DNA of 64,000 nt, taken from assembly GCF_030209435.1 (NCBI RefSeq), contig NZ_JARVRX010000003.1, positions 655,884 through 719,883 on the forward strand. The letters run 5' to 3'. A model generated the notes under the pieces. The model was not told the origin of the DNA and searched no databases. It was given only the letters and a program-made list of their open reading frames with translations. The position numbers and the translations under genes are program-made. The DNA is from Mycolicibacterium sp. lyk4-40-TYG-92. GTDB taxonomy: Bacteria; Actinomycetota; Actinomycetes; Mycobacteriales; Mycobacteriaceae. Positions 9,101 to 16,460 of the stretch are shown in pieces (position 1 is the first letter of the stretch; every line of letters begins with the position of its first letter).

Positions 9101-9456
9101 CGGCGGTGCTGGCGCTGGTCGCGCGGGGCCGTGACGCCGAGGCGCGGGCGCTGTGGCCGGACCGCAAACCGATCGAGCGGGCCTATTTCTGGGTGCCCTT
9201 CACCGTGCTGCGGGTCAATGCCGCGGTGGCGATGGGTGACCTCGACGAGGTGCGGGCCCGCGCGGCCGAACTCGAACGGTACTCCGGCGGCATCGCCGGG
9301 CTCGGCGTCGACGGGCTGATGGTGGGCCCCGTCGACGACGCGCTGGCCGCCGCCGCCGAGGCGCTGGGCCGGCCCGACGACGCCCGCCGGTACCGCAAGG
9401 CCGCCGAGCTGCTGCGGGAGCGGCTCGCGGCCGAGGCGCTGGGCTTCATCGACTAG
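6145..9456 (+). CDS. SARP/BTAD-type transcriptional regulator with AAA ATPase
   Basis: A 1103-residue regulator. A winged-helix DNA-binding domain (residues 5-95) is followed by a bacterial transcriptional activation domain (about 100-245). An AAA ATPase domain then has Walker A GGEAGSGKTTL near 311 and Walker B LAVVLDDLH near 402, and a long helical TPR-like C-terminus completes it. This is the AfsR/LuxR-like large-regulator architecture, in which nucleotide binding modulates activation of nearby or secondary-metabolism genes. The target genes are unknown; serS immediately upstream is unlikely to be one. The ATG at 6145 is chosen because MTVAQPVRVTVLGPV starts directly at the winged-helix domain. 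Its stop overlaps the stop of the convergent hemerythrin gene within CTAG. Confidence 0.88.
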   Translation: MTVAQPVRVTVLGPVRAWVGDAPVDLGARMQRALLARLVAARGHTVSVDRLIHDLWEGEPPPKALSALQVYVSHLRRVLEPDRLRRAPARILVSAAPGYCLRLPDDAVDAWHFEAKVAAAQDESNPRRRAQLLDEALAGWAGEPFAGAGDALWAAPEVSRLTELRLAAVESQAAAHVDLGRYGTAVAALEGHVAAHPGREGAAAVLASALYRTGRQADALEVLRRTREHLIDELGLEPGRALRDLERDILRQADHLEPSRTAPLTSPPQVAVDAPRDRTGQAAYGRAEELATIDAAARGVAAGASAVLWIGGEAGSGKTTLAAAAAARLRAAGWRTVHGRCQEVHGAPAGWAWTEVLRELVDATDPDRQALAPLLHDDAAADQGTFWLGQAVADALGAAAGQQPLAVVLDDLHRTDGLTLELLRLVADRIQDRPVLVIATYRPSEDRGELEVARAALTVHTSAHLILGGLDAAATAAVAADCGLTTSGEALRLLRERTGGNPLFVRELARLMAAEGPDAVWASVPVGVRDVLRRRLARLPGPTVTVLRQAAVLGRDIDVDLLAELGRGDPDDLLDALEPAVLLGLLDEPTPGRLQFAHGLVRDTLYEDTSKLRRSRLHAAALELLRAPGRSVDRAALAHHAVAAATAETASAAAEFATAAARDASSVGAHAEAARQWRAALQMLELAASRQLAPSIEALDHDIEVRCGLIAALAQSGDAVTARSEMKCALQLVSGRSRDDLVVRILTAWDTPLVWRDREYDESDGQMIGLLRHVLAGDVSAADRIRLLKALYVELEGNDPDGALAASTEMLALARQVYADDPGTGRLLCTALNVHAFCALGPDLDSERDVLAAELLRTAEAAEQADYQAVAHWLLSLAAGNRSDLATAKRHVDLAVARASTGQLVHLLGVLGLFQARMYLLAGRLADAVSAYTDLAARMAENGAANGAKLAMVGRVTGEFCLGDLGTLADELVFFYREISVAALDAAVLALVARGRDAEARALWPDRKPIERAYFWVPFTVLRVNAAVAMGDLDEVRARAAELERYSGGIAGLGVDGLMVGPVDDALAAAAEALGRPDDARRYRKAAELLRERLAAEALGFID

Positions 9457-10178
9457 CCGGCCAGGGCCTCGAGCCGGCTCTCCGCGAGGTCGCCGAAGAC
9501 TGTGCGCATCACTCGCCGGTGCCGGAGTGCGAGCACCGCGAGGAAGGCGCGCAGCCCGATGCCCAGCTGCCCCGCCATCGACGCCCGCTCGTCGTCGGTC
9601 ATCACCGCGAACGAGCGCGGGCCGTCGAACGACATCCGGCTGCCGCCGCGGGCGGCGGTTTCCACGGCCTCCCAATCCGCGACCGACACATGCTCGGTGA
9701 TCAGCGGGAACAGGTCCCGTTCCTCGTCGTTGATGTGCTCGGTCAGCAGCGCGGTGAGTTCGGCCAGTTCGAACGCCATCAGGAACGCGACCTTGCGGTC
9801 GCCGTTGGACAGCCGGAACGCCGCGGCGCGAGCCCTCAGCTGATCCAGGCGCGGGTCCAGCGCCGCGTGGTCGTCGGTGAGCTCGCTCAGATCGAGGTGA
9901 TCGCCGACGCTGGCCTGGATGACCGGCCACAGCACGTTGTCCTCGGTGCTGTGGTGGTGATGGATCGAGTCGCACAGCAGCTCGATGTACTGCGAGATGG
10001 CGCGGGCCCGGGCGGGTGTGCAGATGATGTCGCGGTCGCGCACGGCTTTGGCGAGCTCGGTGAGCCGGACCAGGTCGACGAGCATGGCGCGGTGCGCCAG
10101 CGTGATGCCCAGCAGGTCGGGCTTGGGTTCGCCGGCCTGACGGGGTGCGACGGTGACGGCTTGGACGGAGGTGGGCAC
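9453..10178 (-). CDS. Hemerythrin-domain protein
   Basis: A 241-residue cytosolic protein with a hemerythrin HHE four-helix domain. Candidate di-iron ligands are His29, the HHHH cluster at 73-76 with Glu79, His104, Asp108, His148 and Glu152/153 (EHINDEERDLFP). Such proteins bind O2, NO or peroxide, or serve as iron-based sensors; mycobacterial relatives affect redox stress responses. The role here is not determined. The last ~70 residues form a separate helical region. A GTG start is used, preceded by a GAGGAG ribosome binding site. The gene is divergent from the DUF5718 gene. Confidence 0.88.
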   Translation of the reverse strand: MPTSVQAVTVAPRQAGEPKPDLLGITLAHRAMLVDLVRLTELAKAVRDRDIICTPARARAISQYIELLCDSIHHHHSTEDNVLWPVIQASVGDHLDLSELTDDHAALDPRLDQLRARAAAFRLSNGDRKVAFLMAFELAELTALLTEHINDEERDLFPLITEHVSVADWEAVETAARGGSRMSFDGPRSFAVMTDDERASMAGQLGIGLRAFLAVLALRHRRVMRTVFGDLAESRLEALAG

Positions 10179-10270
10179 AGCAGACTCCTCGTGATCGGTT
10201 GCGCACAGCCTGGTGCCCGTGACTTAAGCGCGACTTGGTTGTGGCTTGTCGGTGCTGGTCACGGCCGCAG

Positions 10271-10276
10271 TAGGGT
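10271..10276 (+). promoter_or_regulatory. -10 element of a probable leaderless transcript (DUF5718 gene)
   Basis: TAGGGT ends 7 bases before the ATG at 10284, and no ribosome binding site is visible in between. The spacing and hexamer match those before pheA and serS. Confidence 0.45.
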
Positions 10277-10283
10277 GGCAGCC

Positions 10284-11111
10284 ATGATCGATCTCGACCT
10301 GGACGACATGCGTGGCTGGTTCGGCTTCGGGGTGGCGGGCAACTTCGCCGGGCACCTCGAACAGGCCGGGGAGGCAGTCGATTTCGTCAACGTCAGGTCC
10401 GAGGGCGGGGCACCCAAGGGCATCTTTCCCTGGTATGCGCCGGGCAGCGACACGTTCCTCGGCGAGTTCCCGCTGTCGACGGATGCCGTCCAGCTGCCGG
10501 TGAGTGACACCCCGCTGAACCTCCAGATCGAACCCGAGGTCGGGCTGGCGTGCGAGGTGTCGTGGTCGGGCGACCGGGTGGTCGGGCTGCGGCCGTTCGC
10601 GCTGGGTGCGTTCAACGACTGCTCGATCCGCCGGCCGAACGCCCCGAAGATCAGCCACAAGAAGAACTGGGGCCCGGCGTCCAAGGGGGTGGCCCCGCAG
10701 TTCTTCGCGATCGACGACTTGAGCCCCGACGGTCCGACGTCGTCGCTGCGGCTGGCCAGCTTCCTCGACGACGGCAGCGGCGATGGGGCCGGCGTCGAGC
10801 AGGCATACGGCCAGGACAGCCCGCTGCTGGGCTACTCGTACTACGGGACGCAGCTGCTGGACTGGATCGTCGACCGGCTGGCCAACCAGAACGGTTCGGA
10901 TGACACGCCGCTGGAGGATGTCGGCGCCCTGATGGTGGCCGCGGGCCGCCCGTCGCACCTGCTGGTCGGCATCGGCGCGACGCGGTACACCGAGCTGGGG
11001 GAGTCCACCTACCTCAAGCCGGGCGACCGGGCCATCGTGCGCGTGTACGACACCGCATCCGACGACGTCTCCGAGCTCCGGCAGACGGTGCGCGCCGCGA
11101 ATCAGCCCTGA
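10284..11111 (+). CDS. DUF5718 family protein
   Basis: A 275-residue soluble protein starting MIDLDLDDMRGWFGFGVAGN. The motifs FGVAGNFAGHLEQAGE and APKGIFPWYAPG are, as far as I recall, those of actinobacterial DUF5718 proteins. The middle part (PEVGLACEVSW, followed by an FNDCSIR segment and later SHKKNWGPASKG) faintly resembles the fumarylacetoacetate-hydrolase-like fold, but no complete metal site could be assigned. No function is proposed. The start is set by the ATG seven bases downstream of a -10 hexamer. Confidence 0.75.
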   Translation: MIDLDLDDMRGWFGFGVAGNFAGHLEQAGEAVDFVNVRSEGGAPKGIFPWYAPGSDTFLGEFPLSTDAVQLPVSDTPLNLQIEPEVGLACEVSWSGDRVVGLRPFALGAFNDCSIRRPNAPKISHKKNWGPASKGVAPQFFAIDDLSPDGPTSSLRLASFLDDGSGDGAGVEQAYGQDSPLLGYSYYGTQLLDWIVDRLANQNGSDDTPLEDVGALMVAAGRPSHLLVGIGATRYTELGESTYLKPGDRAIVRVYDTASDDVSELRQTVRAANQP

Positions 11112-11174
11112 TCACCTCGCCGATTTGCGCGTAGCATGGGTGCACGTCGGGGCCATCGGCCGGAGGTATCGATC

Positions 11175-11423
11175 ATGTTCGACTCAACCCGCTCGTTCGC
11201 CGTCACGTCCGCGGCCATCCTTGCGTTGAGCTTCAGCAGCGCCGTTGCCGCAGCCGATCCCCCGGGTCCGGGGACCCCGTGCGGACAGGACAAGGTGATC
11301 ACGTCCATCAACACCTGCGAGCCACTCAACGCGTCGTGCACCGGCTATGACGGGATGCTCATCGGCCGCGTCGCCGCGGACGGCCGGTGCGTGATTCCGG
11401 GACTCTCGGGCACCAGCTGGTAG
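11175..11423 (+). CDS. Small secreted protein with four cysteines
   Basis: An 82-residue precursor. A Sec signal peptide (about residues 1-27) ends in an AxA-type site (SSAVAAA followed by DPPG). The mature part is about 55 residues with four Cys (PCGQD, NTCEP, ASCTG, GRCVIP), which could form two disulfides outside the cell. No family was recognised; mycobacteria have many such small exported proteins of unknown role. A TAGCAT hexamer at 11132-11137 could be its -10 element. Confidence 0.68.
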   Translation: MFDSTRSFAVTSAAILALSFSSAVAAADPPGPGTPCGQDKVITSINTCEPLNASCTGYDGMLIGRVAADGRCVIPGLSGTSW

Positions 11424-11432
11424 CGGCGACTG

Positions 11433-11801
11433 TCAGCGGCCTGCTTGATCTTTCAGCAGCACGTCCAGCGTGGCCAGAAACTCCTTGGGCCGCAACGGGG
11501 TACACGCCGGCGCCGGTGTGGTGCCGGCGACGTCGAGCGTCACCAGCGTCGATTTGATGGGCCGCCAGATGTCGAGCGGCAGCCACCGGCGCGGATCGGT
11601 GCCGCCCCAGATCAGGAACCGGTCCAGGATGAAGCCGAGCGACTCGGACTTGTAGCCGCGGACCGCGCTCAGCGGGATGATCTTCGACGTGCCCGACGGA
11701 AAGTGGTAGCGCCGCAACGTGATCGCCTGCCGGTCCAGGAAGATCTGCCCGTCGTCATAGTGCGCGTCCGAGCGAGCGCCGGAGTGGTGGGCGCTCGTCA
11801 C
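11433..11801 (-). CDS. PH-like domain protein (Rv3819-like), coupled to the Rieske fusion gene
   Basis: A 122-residue protein rich in beta-strand, containing QAITLRRYHFPSGTSKIIPL and a W-x-P-L-D-I-W segment. The pattern suggests a bacterial PH-like domain. It corresponds in place and size to M. tuberculosis Rv3819. The GTG start overlaps the stop of the upstream metallo-beta-lactamase/Rieske gene (GTGA at 11798-11801), which ties its translation to that gene. Function is unknown; the fixed pairing suggests the two products act together. Confidence 0.7.
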   Translation of the reverse strand: MTSAHHSGARSDAHYDDGQIFLDRQAITLRRYHFPSGTSKIIPLSAVRGYKSESLGFILDRFLIWGGTDPRRWLPLDIWRPIKSTLVTLDVAGTTPAPACTPLRPKEFLATLDVLLKDQAGR

Positions 11802-13360
11802 CGCTTGGCGCTCCGCAACTCATGACCCTTGGAGGTCAGGCAGCGGCCGTTGTCCAGGTTCCACTGCCAGCCGTGCAGGTTGCAGGTCAGGGTGTTGCCT
11901 TCGACGATGCCGAACTTCGACAGGTCGGCCTTCAGGTGCGGGCACCGCCGCTGAATCTCGTAGCCGCCCAGCTCGATCGATGCGGAGGTGTCGTGCGCCT
12001 CGGCGAACCAGCCGTCGGCGTAGGCGATGCGCTCGTCGGTCAGGCACTTGAAGAACGTGTAGAGGTATTCGTTGTAGCCGCCGACCCGCCATGCCTCGAA
12101 GCGGGTGGACAGGAAGATGGTGTTGACCCAGTCCGGTTCGTCGTCGCGCAGTACGGTGCGCACCAGCTCGGGTGCGATACCGAAGCCGTAGCGGAACTTC
12201 TCGTCCGGAATCGGTTCGCGCACAGCCCGTTTCGGGAAGTCCAGGACCACGGTTTGAGAATCGGGTCCGGAGCCGATCTTCAATTCCACGGGGTAGCCGA
12301 TGCCGTCGCAGATCTGGTCGCTCGCCGCCATGATCGGCTCGAATCTGGCCCGCAGCGGCTCCAGCAGCGAATCGCCGGAAGCCGGTGCCCACGAGGCCTT
12401 TTCTGCGGCCAGCACCGGCGCCATGCGCTGGGCGTAGGCCTCGATGTAGTCGGCCTTGCCGGTGGTGAAGATCGCCTCGGCCTCGGCTTCGGGAATCGGG
12501 TGCACCAGGGAGTCCAGTGCCGACCCGGTGAACGTGGCCACCGTGCCGGGGATCATCAGCAGACCGCCGTCGTGGCCGTGGCTGCGCAGCTGGTCCAGGA
12601 ACACCGCCTGGTCGGGGAAGATGTTGGCCGGATCGCCGTGATCGTCGTTGAGCCAACGTAATTCGGGGTCGAGGAAGCATGGCGGGCCGGCCGACGGCAC
12701 CACCCAGGTGGCCCCGACCTGCGCGATGTACTGGCGACAGCGGTCCATCTGCCGCTGCCGCTTCTGGGTGCCGAAGGCCTCTTTGGCCCGGGCCGGCATG
12801 TCGTAGACCATGGGGTACCAGATGGCGCCCGAGTACTGCAGCATGTGTACGTCGACGTCGCCGAACTCGGTGGCCACCATGTCCAGGTCGATCGGGCGGG
12901 CGTCGTTCATGTTGAACGCGACGGTCTCGCCGTCGGACACCACCAGGCCCGAGTCGCCGATCGGGCCGTCGGCCGGGGCGCGCAGCGCGATGATCATGAC
13001 GTCCAGGTCGCCCTTGGGCCCGCTGACGCGGTGCTTCACCGAATCGGTGGTCTCGAAGAACGTGTGGAAGCCGAGGGCCTCGAGTTCGCGGCGCAGGTCC
13101 GGCACCGGGTAGTCCGGCAGCAGCACCGTCGCGTCCTTGTTGACGTGGGCGCGCAGGTGCTCGGGGTCGAAATGGTCCTTGTGCAGATGGCTCACGTACA
13201 GGTAGTCGCAGTCGCCGAGGGCGTCCCAGTCCAGCCCGCTGTTGTCCGGGAACGGGAACCACGACGCGAAGTAGGCAGGGTTCACCCACGGGTCGCACAG
13301 AATGCTGCCCGCGGCGGTATCGATCCGGAATCCGGCGTGTCCAACGCTTGTGACCTGCAC
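11798..13360 (-). CDS. Metallo-beta-lactamase fold / Rieske [2Fe-2S] fusion protein (Rv3818-like)
   Basis: A 520-residue protein in two parts. The N-terminal metallo-beta-lactamase fold (about 1-250) carries SHLHKDHFD (His58, His60, Asp62, His63), a full binuclear metal motif of the UlaG/RomA type. The C-terminal Rieske domain has Cys473-x-His475 and Cys493-x-x-His496 (CPH and CNLH), so a [2Fe-2S] cluster is expected. The arrangement resembles CMP-N-acetylneuraminate hydroxylase and related oxygenase components, but the substrate is unknown. It corresponds to M. tuberculosis Rv3818. The GTG start at 13360 gives MQVTSVGHAGF, the usual opening strand of the fold. Confidence 0.88.
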   Translation of the reverse strand: MQVTSVGHAGFRIDTAAGSILCDPWVNPAYFASWFPFPDNSGLDWDALGDCDYLYVSHLHKDHFDPEHLRAHVNKDATVLLPDYPVPDLRRELEALGFHTFFETTDSVKHRVSGPKGDLDVMIIALRAPADGPIGDSGLVVSDGETVAFNMNDARPIDLDMVATEFGDVDVHMLQYSGAIWYPMVYDMPARAKEAFGTQKRQRQMDRCRQYIAQVGATWVVPSAGPPCFLDPELRWLNDDHGDPANIFPDQAVFLDQLRSHGHDGGLLMIPGTVATFTGSALDSLVHPIPEAEAEAIFTTGKADYIEAYAQRMAPVLAAEKASWAPASGDSLLEPLRARFEPIMAASDQICDGIGYPVELKIGSGPDSQTVVLDFPKRAVREPIPDEKFRYGFGIAPELVRTVLRDDEPDWVNTIFLSTRFEAWRVGGYNEYLYTFFKCLTDERIAYADGWFAEAHDTSASIELGGYEIQRRCPHLKADLSKFGIVEGNTLTCNLHGWQWNLDNGRCLTSKGHELRSAKR

Positions 13361-13398
13361 AAATGCCCCTTTTGGCGGTGGAGAGTTCGCCAGCGAGT

Positions 13399-14076
13399 CT
13401 AGCTGGATTCCGGAGCGTCCCAGAGCGCGCGGTAGTAGGCGATGCGTTCGTCGTCCCGCGTCACCCCGTAGGCGTCCAGCAGGGCGGCCTCGTAGTTGCC
13501 GGGGTAGTTCCAGTCGAGCGACATCGTGGCGATCGCCAGGTCGGCCCACCGGTCGGCCACCCCGAGGTCCCCGATGTCGACGTGCCCGACGAACGCACCG
13601 CCGTCGCCCATCAGGGTGTTCGGCGCGCACGCGTCGCCGTGGCAGACCACGAGCCGGTCGGGGTCGGGGACGTCCATGACCCAGGAGGGCCGCCCGAACG
13701 GGCAGTCCGCGACGGGCAGGGTGTCGTGCATGGCCCGCAGTCCGGCCCCGATCGCGCGGGCCGCGGTCTCGGGATCGTCGGACCACCGTGGGTCGACGGC
13801 GGAGCGGCCGGGCAGGCCCGCGGTGTGCAGCCAGCCCGCGCCCTCGCCGAGCACCGGCGGGACGGCGATGTACCGGCCGGCCCAGCGCAGCCGGACGGCC
13901 TCATCGGTCAGCAATGGCGCATGCTCGGCGGGATAGGTCTTCACGTACTCGTCGCCGGCGCCGATCGCGAACGTCACGCCGCCGAGTTCGTTCTGCCAGA
14001 CCGCGGTCACGGGACGGCCGGCGGCCAGCCTGTCGACGACGTCGGGAACGGGTACCGGGCCGCTGGGAAATGTCAC
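13399..14076 (-). CDS. Aminoglycoside phosphotransferase-like kinase (Rv3817-like)
   Basis: A 225-residue APH/choline-kinase fold protein. The catalytic loop is VVCHGDACAPNTL (HGDxxxxN, with Asp as base) and the metal-binding motif is HVDIGDLGVADRWADLA, near residues 150-185. It corresponds in position to Rv3817. Family members phosphorylate aminoglycosides or unrelated small metabolites, and a chromosomal housekeeping copy does not by itself imply drug resistance. The GTG at 14076 is chosen because GGAAAGG lies upstream at a suitable distance; longer versions overlap the divergent acyltransferase gene. Confidence 0.8.
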   Translation of the reverse strand: MTFPSGPVPVPDVVDRLAAGRPVTAVWQNELGGVTFAIGAGDEYVKTYPAEHAPLLTDEAVRLRWAGRYIAVPPVLGEGAGWLHTAGLPGRSAVDPRWSDDPETAARAIGAGLRAMHDTLPVADCPFGRPSWVMDVPDPDRLVVCHGDACAPNTLMGDGGAFVGHVDIGDLGVADRWADLAIATMSLDWNYPGNYEAALLDAYGVTRDDERIAYYRALWDAPESS

Positions 14077-14115
14077 CTGACCGACCTTTCCATGCTTGGT
14101 ACCGGCGGTCCGCAC

Positions 14116-14121
14116 TAGGCT
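14116..14121 (+). promoter_or_regulatory. -10 element of a probable leaderless acyltransferase transcript
   Basis: TAGGCT ends 7 bases before the GTG at 14129 but only one base before the ATG at 14123. It therefore supports GTG 14129 as the true start of the first PlsC-type gene. Confidence 0.4.
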
Positions 14122-14128
14122 GATGCCC

Positions 14129-14902
14129 GTGGAACCGGTATATGGCACCGTGATCAAGCTGGCGCGCACGGTGTGGCGGGCGCAGGGCCTGAAATTCACC
14201 GTGACGGGCGCGGAGAATCTGCCGGTCAGCGGCGGCGCGGTGGTCGCGATCAACCACACCAGCTACTTCGACTTCACGTTCGCCGGGTTGCCCGCCGTCA
14301 TGCAGAAGCGCGGCCGCAAGGTGCGGTTCATGGCGAAGAAGGAAGTCTTCGACAACAAGTACGGCGGCTGGCTGATGCGCAAGATGCGCCACATCCCCGT
14401 CGACCGCGGCAGTGGTGCCGACTCGTACGCCGAGGCGGTCAAGCAACTCAAGGCAGGCGAGCTCGTCGGCGTCTATCCCGAAGCCACCATCAGCCGCAGC
14501 TTCGAGATCAAGGCGTTCAAGTCGGGCGCGGCCCGCATGGCCATCGAGGCCGACGTGCCGATCGTCCCGCACATCATCTGGGGGGCCCAGCGGATCTGGA
14601 CCAAGGGTCATCCGCGCAACATGCGCCGCCCGAAGGTGCCGATCTTCATCCACGTCGGCGAGCCCATCTATCCGACGCTGCCGGCCGCCGAGCTGACGGC
14701 GCTGCTGCACGCCCGCATGCAGCATCTGCTGTCGGAAGTCCAGGACCGCTACCCCGAACACCCCGCCGGCGAGTTCTGGGTACCGCACCGGCTGGGCGGC
14801 GGTGCGCCGACACTGGCCGAGGCCGACCAGATGGACCTCGACGAAGCGCGCGAGAAGGCGGCTCGTCGGGCGGCGCAGCATGCGGAAGGTGCGCCGGAGT
14901 AG
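14129..14902 (+). CDS. 1-acylglycerol-3-phosphate acyltransferase family protein (Rv3815c-like)
   Basis: A 257-residue PlsC-family protein with the catalytic motif NHTSYFD (NHx4D) near residue 43 and the substrate motif VYPEATISRS near 113. Family members add an acyl chain to lysophospholipids; the exact acceptor is unknown. It matches M. tuberculosis Rv3815c, beginning with the same EPVYGTVI sequence. The GTG at 14129 is preferred over ATG 14123 on promoter spacing. It is a paralogue of the next gene, sharing VGVYPEATISRSFE, and the two are 4 bases apart in one operon. Confidence 0.9.
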   Translation: MEPVYGTVIKLARTVWRAQGLKFTVTGAENLPVSGGAVVAINHTSYFDFTFAGLPAVMQKRGRKVRFMAKKEVFDNKYGGWLMRKMRHIPVDRGSGADSYAEAVKQLKAGELVGVYPEATISRSFEIKAFKSGAARMAIEADVPIVPHIIWGAQRIWTKGHPRNMRRPKVPIFIHVGEPIYPTLPAAELTALLHARMQHLLSEVQDRYPEHPAGEFWVPHRLGGGAPTLAEADQMDLDEAREKAARRAAQHAEGAPE

Positions 14903-14906
14903 CGCC

Positions 14907-15644
14907 ATGGAGCCAGTTTTCCGCGGCATCGAGATCGCCGCAAAGGCGGCGGTCGCCGCCACGGGAACCCGCATCACTTACCAAGGGCTGGAACACATTC
15001 CGGATACCGGCGGGGCCGTGATCGCGATCAACCACACCGCTTACGTGGACTTCCTGCCGGCCGGTTTGGCTGCCACCCATCGGCGTCGTCGGGTGCGCTT
15101 CATGCTCAAGGCCGAGGTGCAGCAGGTGCCGATGGGCAATTTCCTGGTCAAACGGGCCGGGCTCATCCCTGTCGACCGCAGTTCCGGTGGCGACGCGTAC
15201 CCCGTCGCCGTCGAGCGGCTGCGCGCCGGGGAACTTGTCGGGGTATATCCGGAGGCCACGATCAGCCGCAGTTTCGAGCTCAAGGAGTTCAAGACCGGCG
15301 TCGCGCGGATGGCGCTCGACGCGCAGGTCCCGATCATCCCCGTGATCGTCTGGGGCGTGCACCGGATGTGGACCAAGGACCACCCGAAGCGGTTGGGACG
15401 CAAGAAGATTCCGGTCATCGTCCGCGTCGGTGCGCCGATCGAGGCGACTGGTCCCGTCGCCCAGGTGATGGCGACGTTGCAGCAGACCATGACCGATCAG
15501 CTGCATGCTGTCCAGGAGGAGTACCCGCATCCGCCGGGTGAGTACTGGGTACCGAGCCGACTGGGCGGCGGCGCCCCGACGCCTGAGGAGGCCGAAGTGC
15601 TGGAGAAGGCCGAGCGGGCCCGCCGCGAAGCGGGGGACCGGTGA
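14907..15644 (+). CDS. 1-acylglycerol-3-phosphate acyltransferase family protein (Rv3816c-like)
   Basis: A 245-residue PlsC-family paralogue of the preceding gene. It has NHTAYVD near residue 36 and VYPEATISRSFELKEFKTG near 112, and its N-terminus EPVFRGIEIAAKA resembles Rv3816c. It probably acts in phospholipid or glycolipid acylation at the membrane, but its substrate is not known. M. tuberculosis has three such genes in a row (Rv3814c-Rv3816c); only two are present here. Its stop overlaps the ATG of the following HAD gene (TGATG). Confidence 0.9.
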   Translation: MEPVFRGIEIAAKAAVAATGTRITYQGLEHIPDTGGAVIAINHTAYVDFLPAGLAATHRRRRVRFMLKAEVQQVPMGNFLVKRAGLIPVDRSSGGDAYPVAVERLRAGELVGVYPEATISRSFELKEFKTGVARMALDAQVPIIPVIVWGVHRMWTKDHPKRLGRKKIPVIVRVGAPIEATGPVAQVMATLQQTMTDQLHAVQEEYPHPPGEYWVPSRLGGGAPTPEEAEVLEKAERARREAGDR

Positions 15645-16456
15645 TGCTGCCTGCCCTGATCGCCACCGACGTCGACGGCACGCTGCTCGACACCCATGAG
15701 CGCGTGACGCCACGGACCCGCGCGGCCGTACAGGCCGCCGTCGCGAACGGTGCCAAGTTCGTGCTCGCCACCGGCCGGCCCCCGCGCTGGATACCACCGG
15801 TGGTGGACGCGTTGGGTTTGGCGCCGATGGCGGTGTGCGCCAACGGCGCAGTGCTCTACGACTCCGCGACGGACCGCATCGTCTCGGCCCACACCCTGAG
15901 CCCGGATGCGTTGGGCGAGTTGGCCGAGATCGCCACCCGGGTGATCCCGGGCGTCGGGCTGGCGGTCGAACGGGTGGGCCGCACAGCATTCGACGAGTCG
16001 ATGCCGCAGTTCGCGAGTTCGCCCGGCTACGAGCATGCCTGGCACAACCCGGACAACACCGAGGTGTCGGTCGAGGACATGCTCAGCGTGCCGGCGGTCA
16101 AGCTGTTGATCCGCAAGGCGGGTGCACACAGCGCCGATCTGGCCGCGGCGCTGGCGCCGCACGTCGGCGTCACCGGCGACCTGACCTATTCGACCAACAA
16201 CGGGCTCATCGAGGTGGTGCCGCTGGGGATCAGCAAGGCCACCGGAGTGGCCGAGATCATCCGCCCGTTGGGTCTCACCGCCGAGGACGTCGTGACGTTC
16301 GGCGATATGCCCAACGACATCCCGATGCTGACCTGGGCCGGCCTGGGTGTGGCGATGGGCAATGCGCATCCCGAGGCCCTGGCGGCCGCCGACGAGGTCA
16401 CCACGACCAACAGCGACGACGGCGTGGCGCGGGTCCTCGAACGCTGGTGGCTTTAG
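15644..16456 (+). CDS. Cof-type HAD-superfamily phosphatase (Rv3813c-like)
   Basis: A 270-residue HAD-IIB hydrolase. Motif I is DVDGTLLD (residues 9-16, nucleophile Asp9), motif II lies around VLATGRPP, and motif IV is TFGDMPNDIPML near 225. Members dephosphorylate sugar phosphates, FMN or similar metabolites; the substrate is undefined. It corresponds to Rv3813c. The ATG at 15644 overlaps the stop of the acyltransferase upstream, making it the last gene of a three-gene operon. Only 4 bases separate it from the convergent amidase gene, so the PE_PGRS62 gene found at this place in M. tuberculosis is absent. Confidence 0.9.
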   Translation: MLPALIATDVDGTLLDTHERVTPRTRAAVQAAVANGAKFVLATGRPPRWIPPVVDALGLAPMAVCANGAVLYDSATDRIVSAHTLSPDALGELAEIATRVIPGVGLAVERVGRTAFDESMPQFASSPGYEHAWHNPDNTEVSVEDMLSVPAVKLLIRKAGAHSADLAAALAPHVGVTGDLTYSTNNGLIEVVPLGISKATGVAEIIRPLGLTAEDVVTFGDMPNDIPMLTWAGLGVAMGNAHPEALAAADEVTTTNSDDGVARVLERWWL

Positions 16457-16460
16457 CCCG

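Noticed and set aside
13399..14076. Phosphotransferase considered as an acquired aminoglycoside resistance gene
   Set aside because: It matches the conserved Rv3817 position, with neighbours and base composition typical of the chromosome; no sign of a mobile element.
14123..14128. ATG 14123 as start of the first acyltransferase gene
   Set aside because: It would leave only one base after the -10 hexamer; the GTG two codons later has the usual leaderless spacing and family N-terminus.
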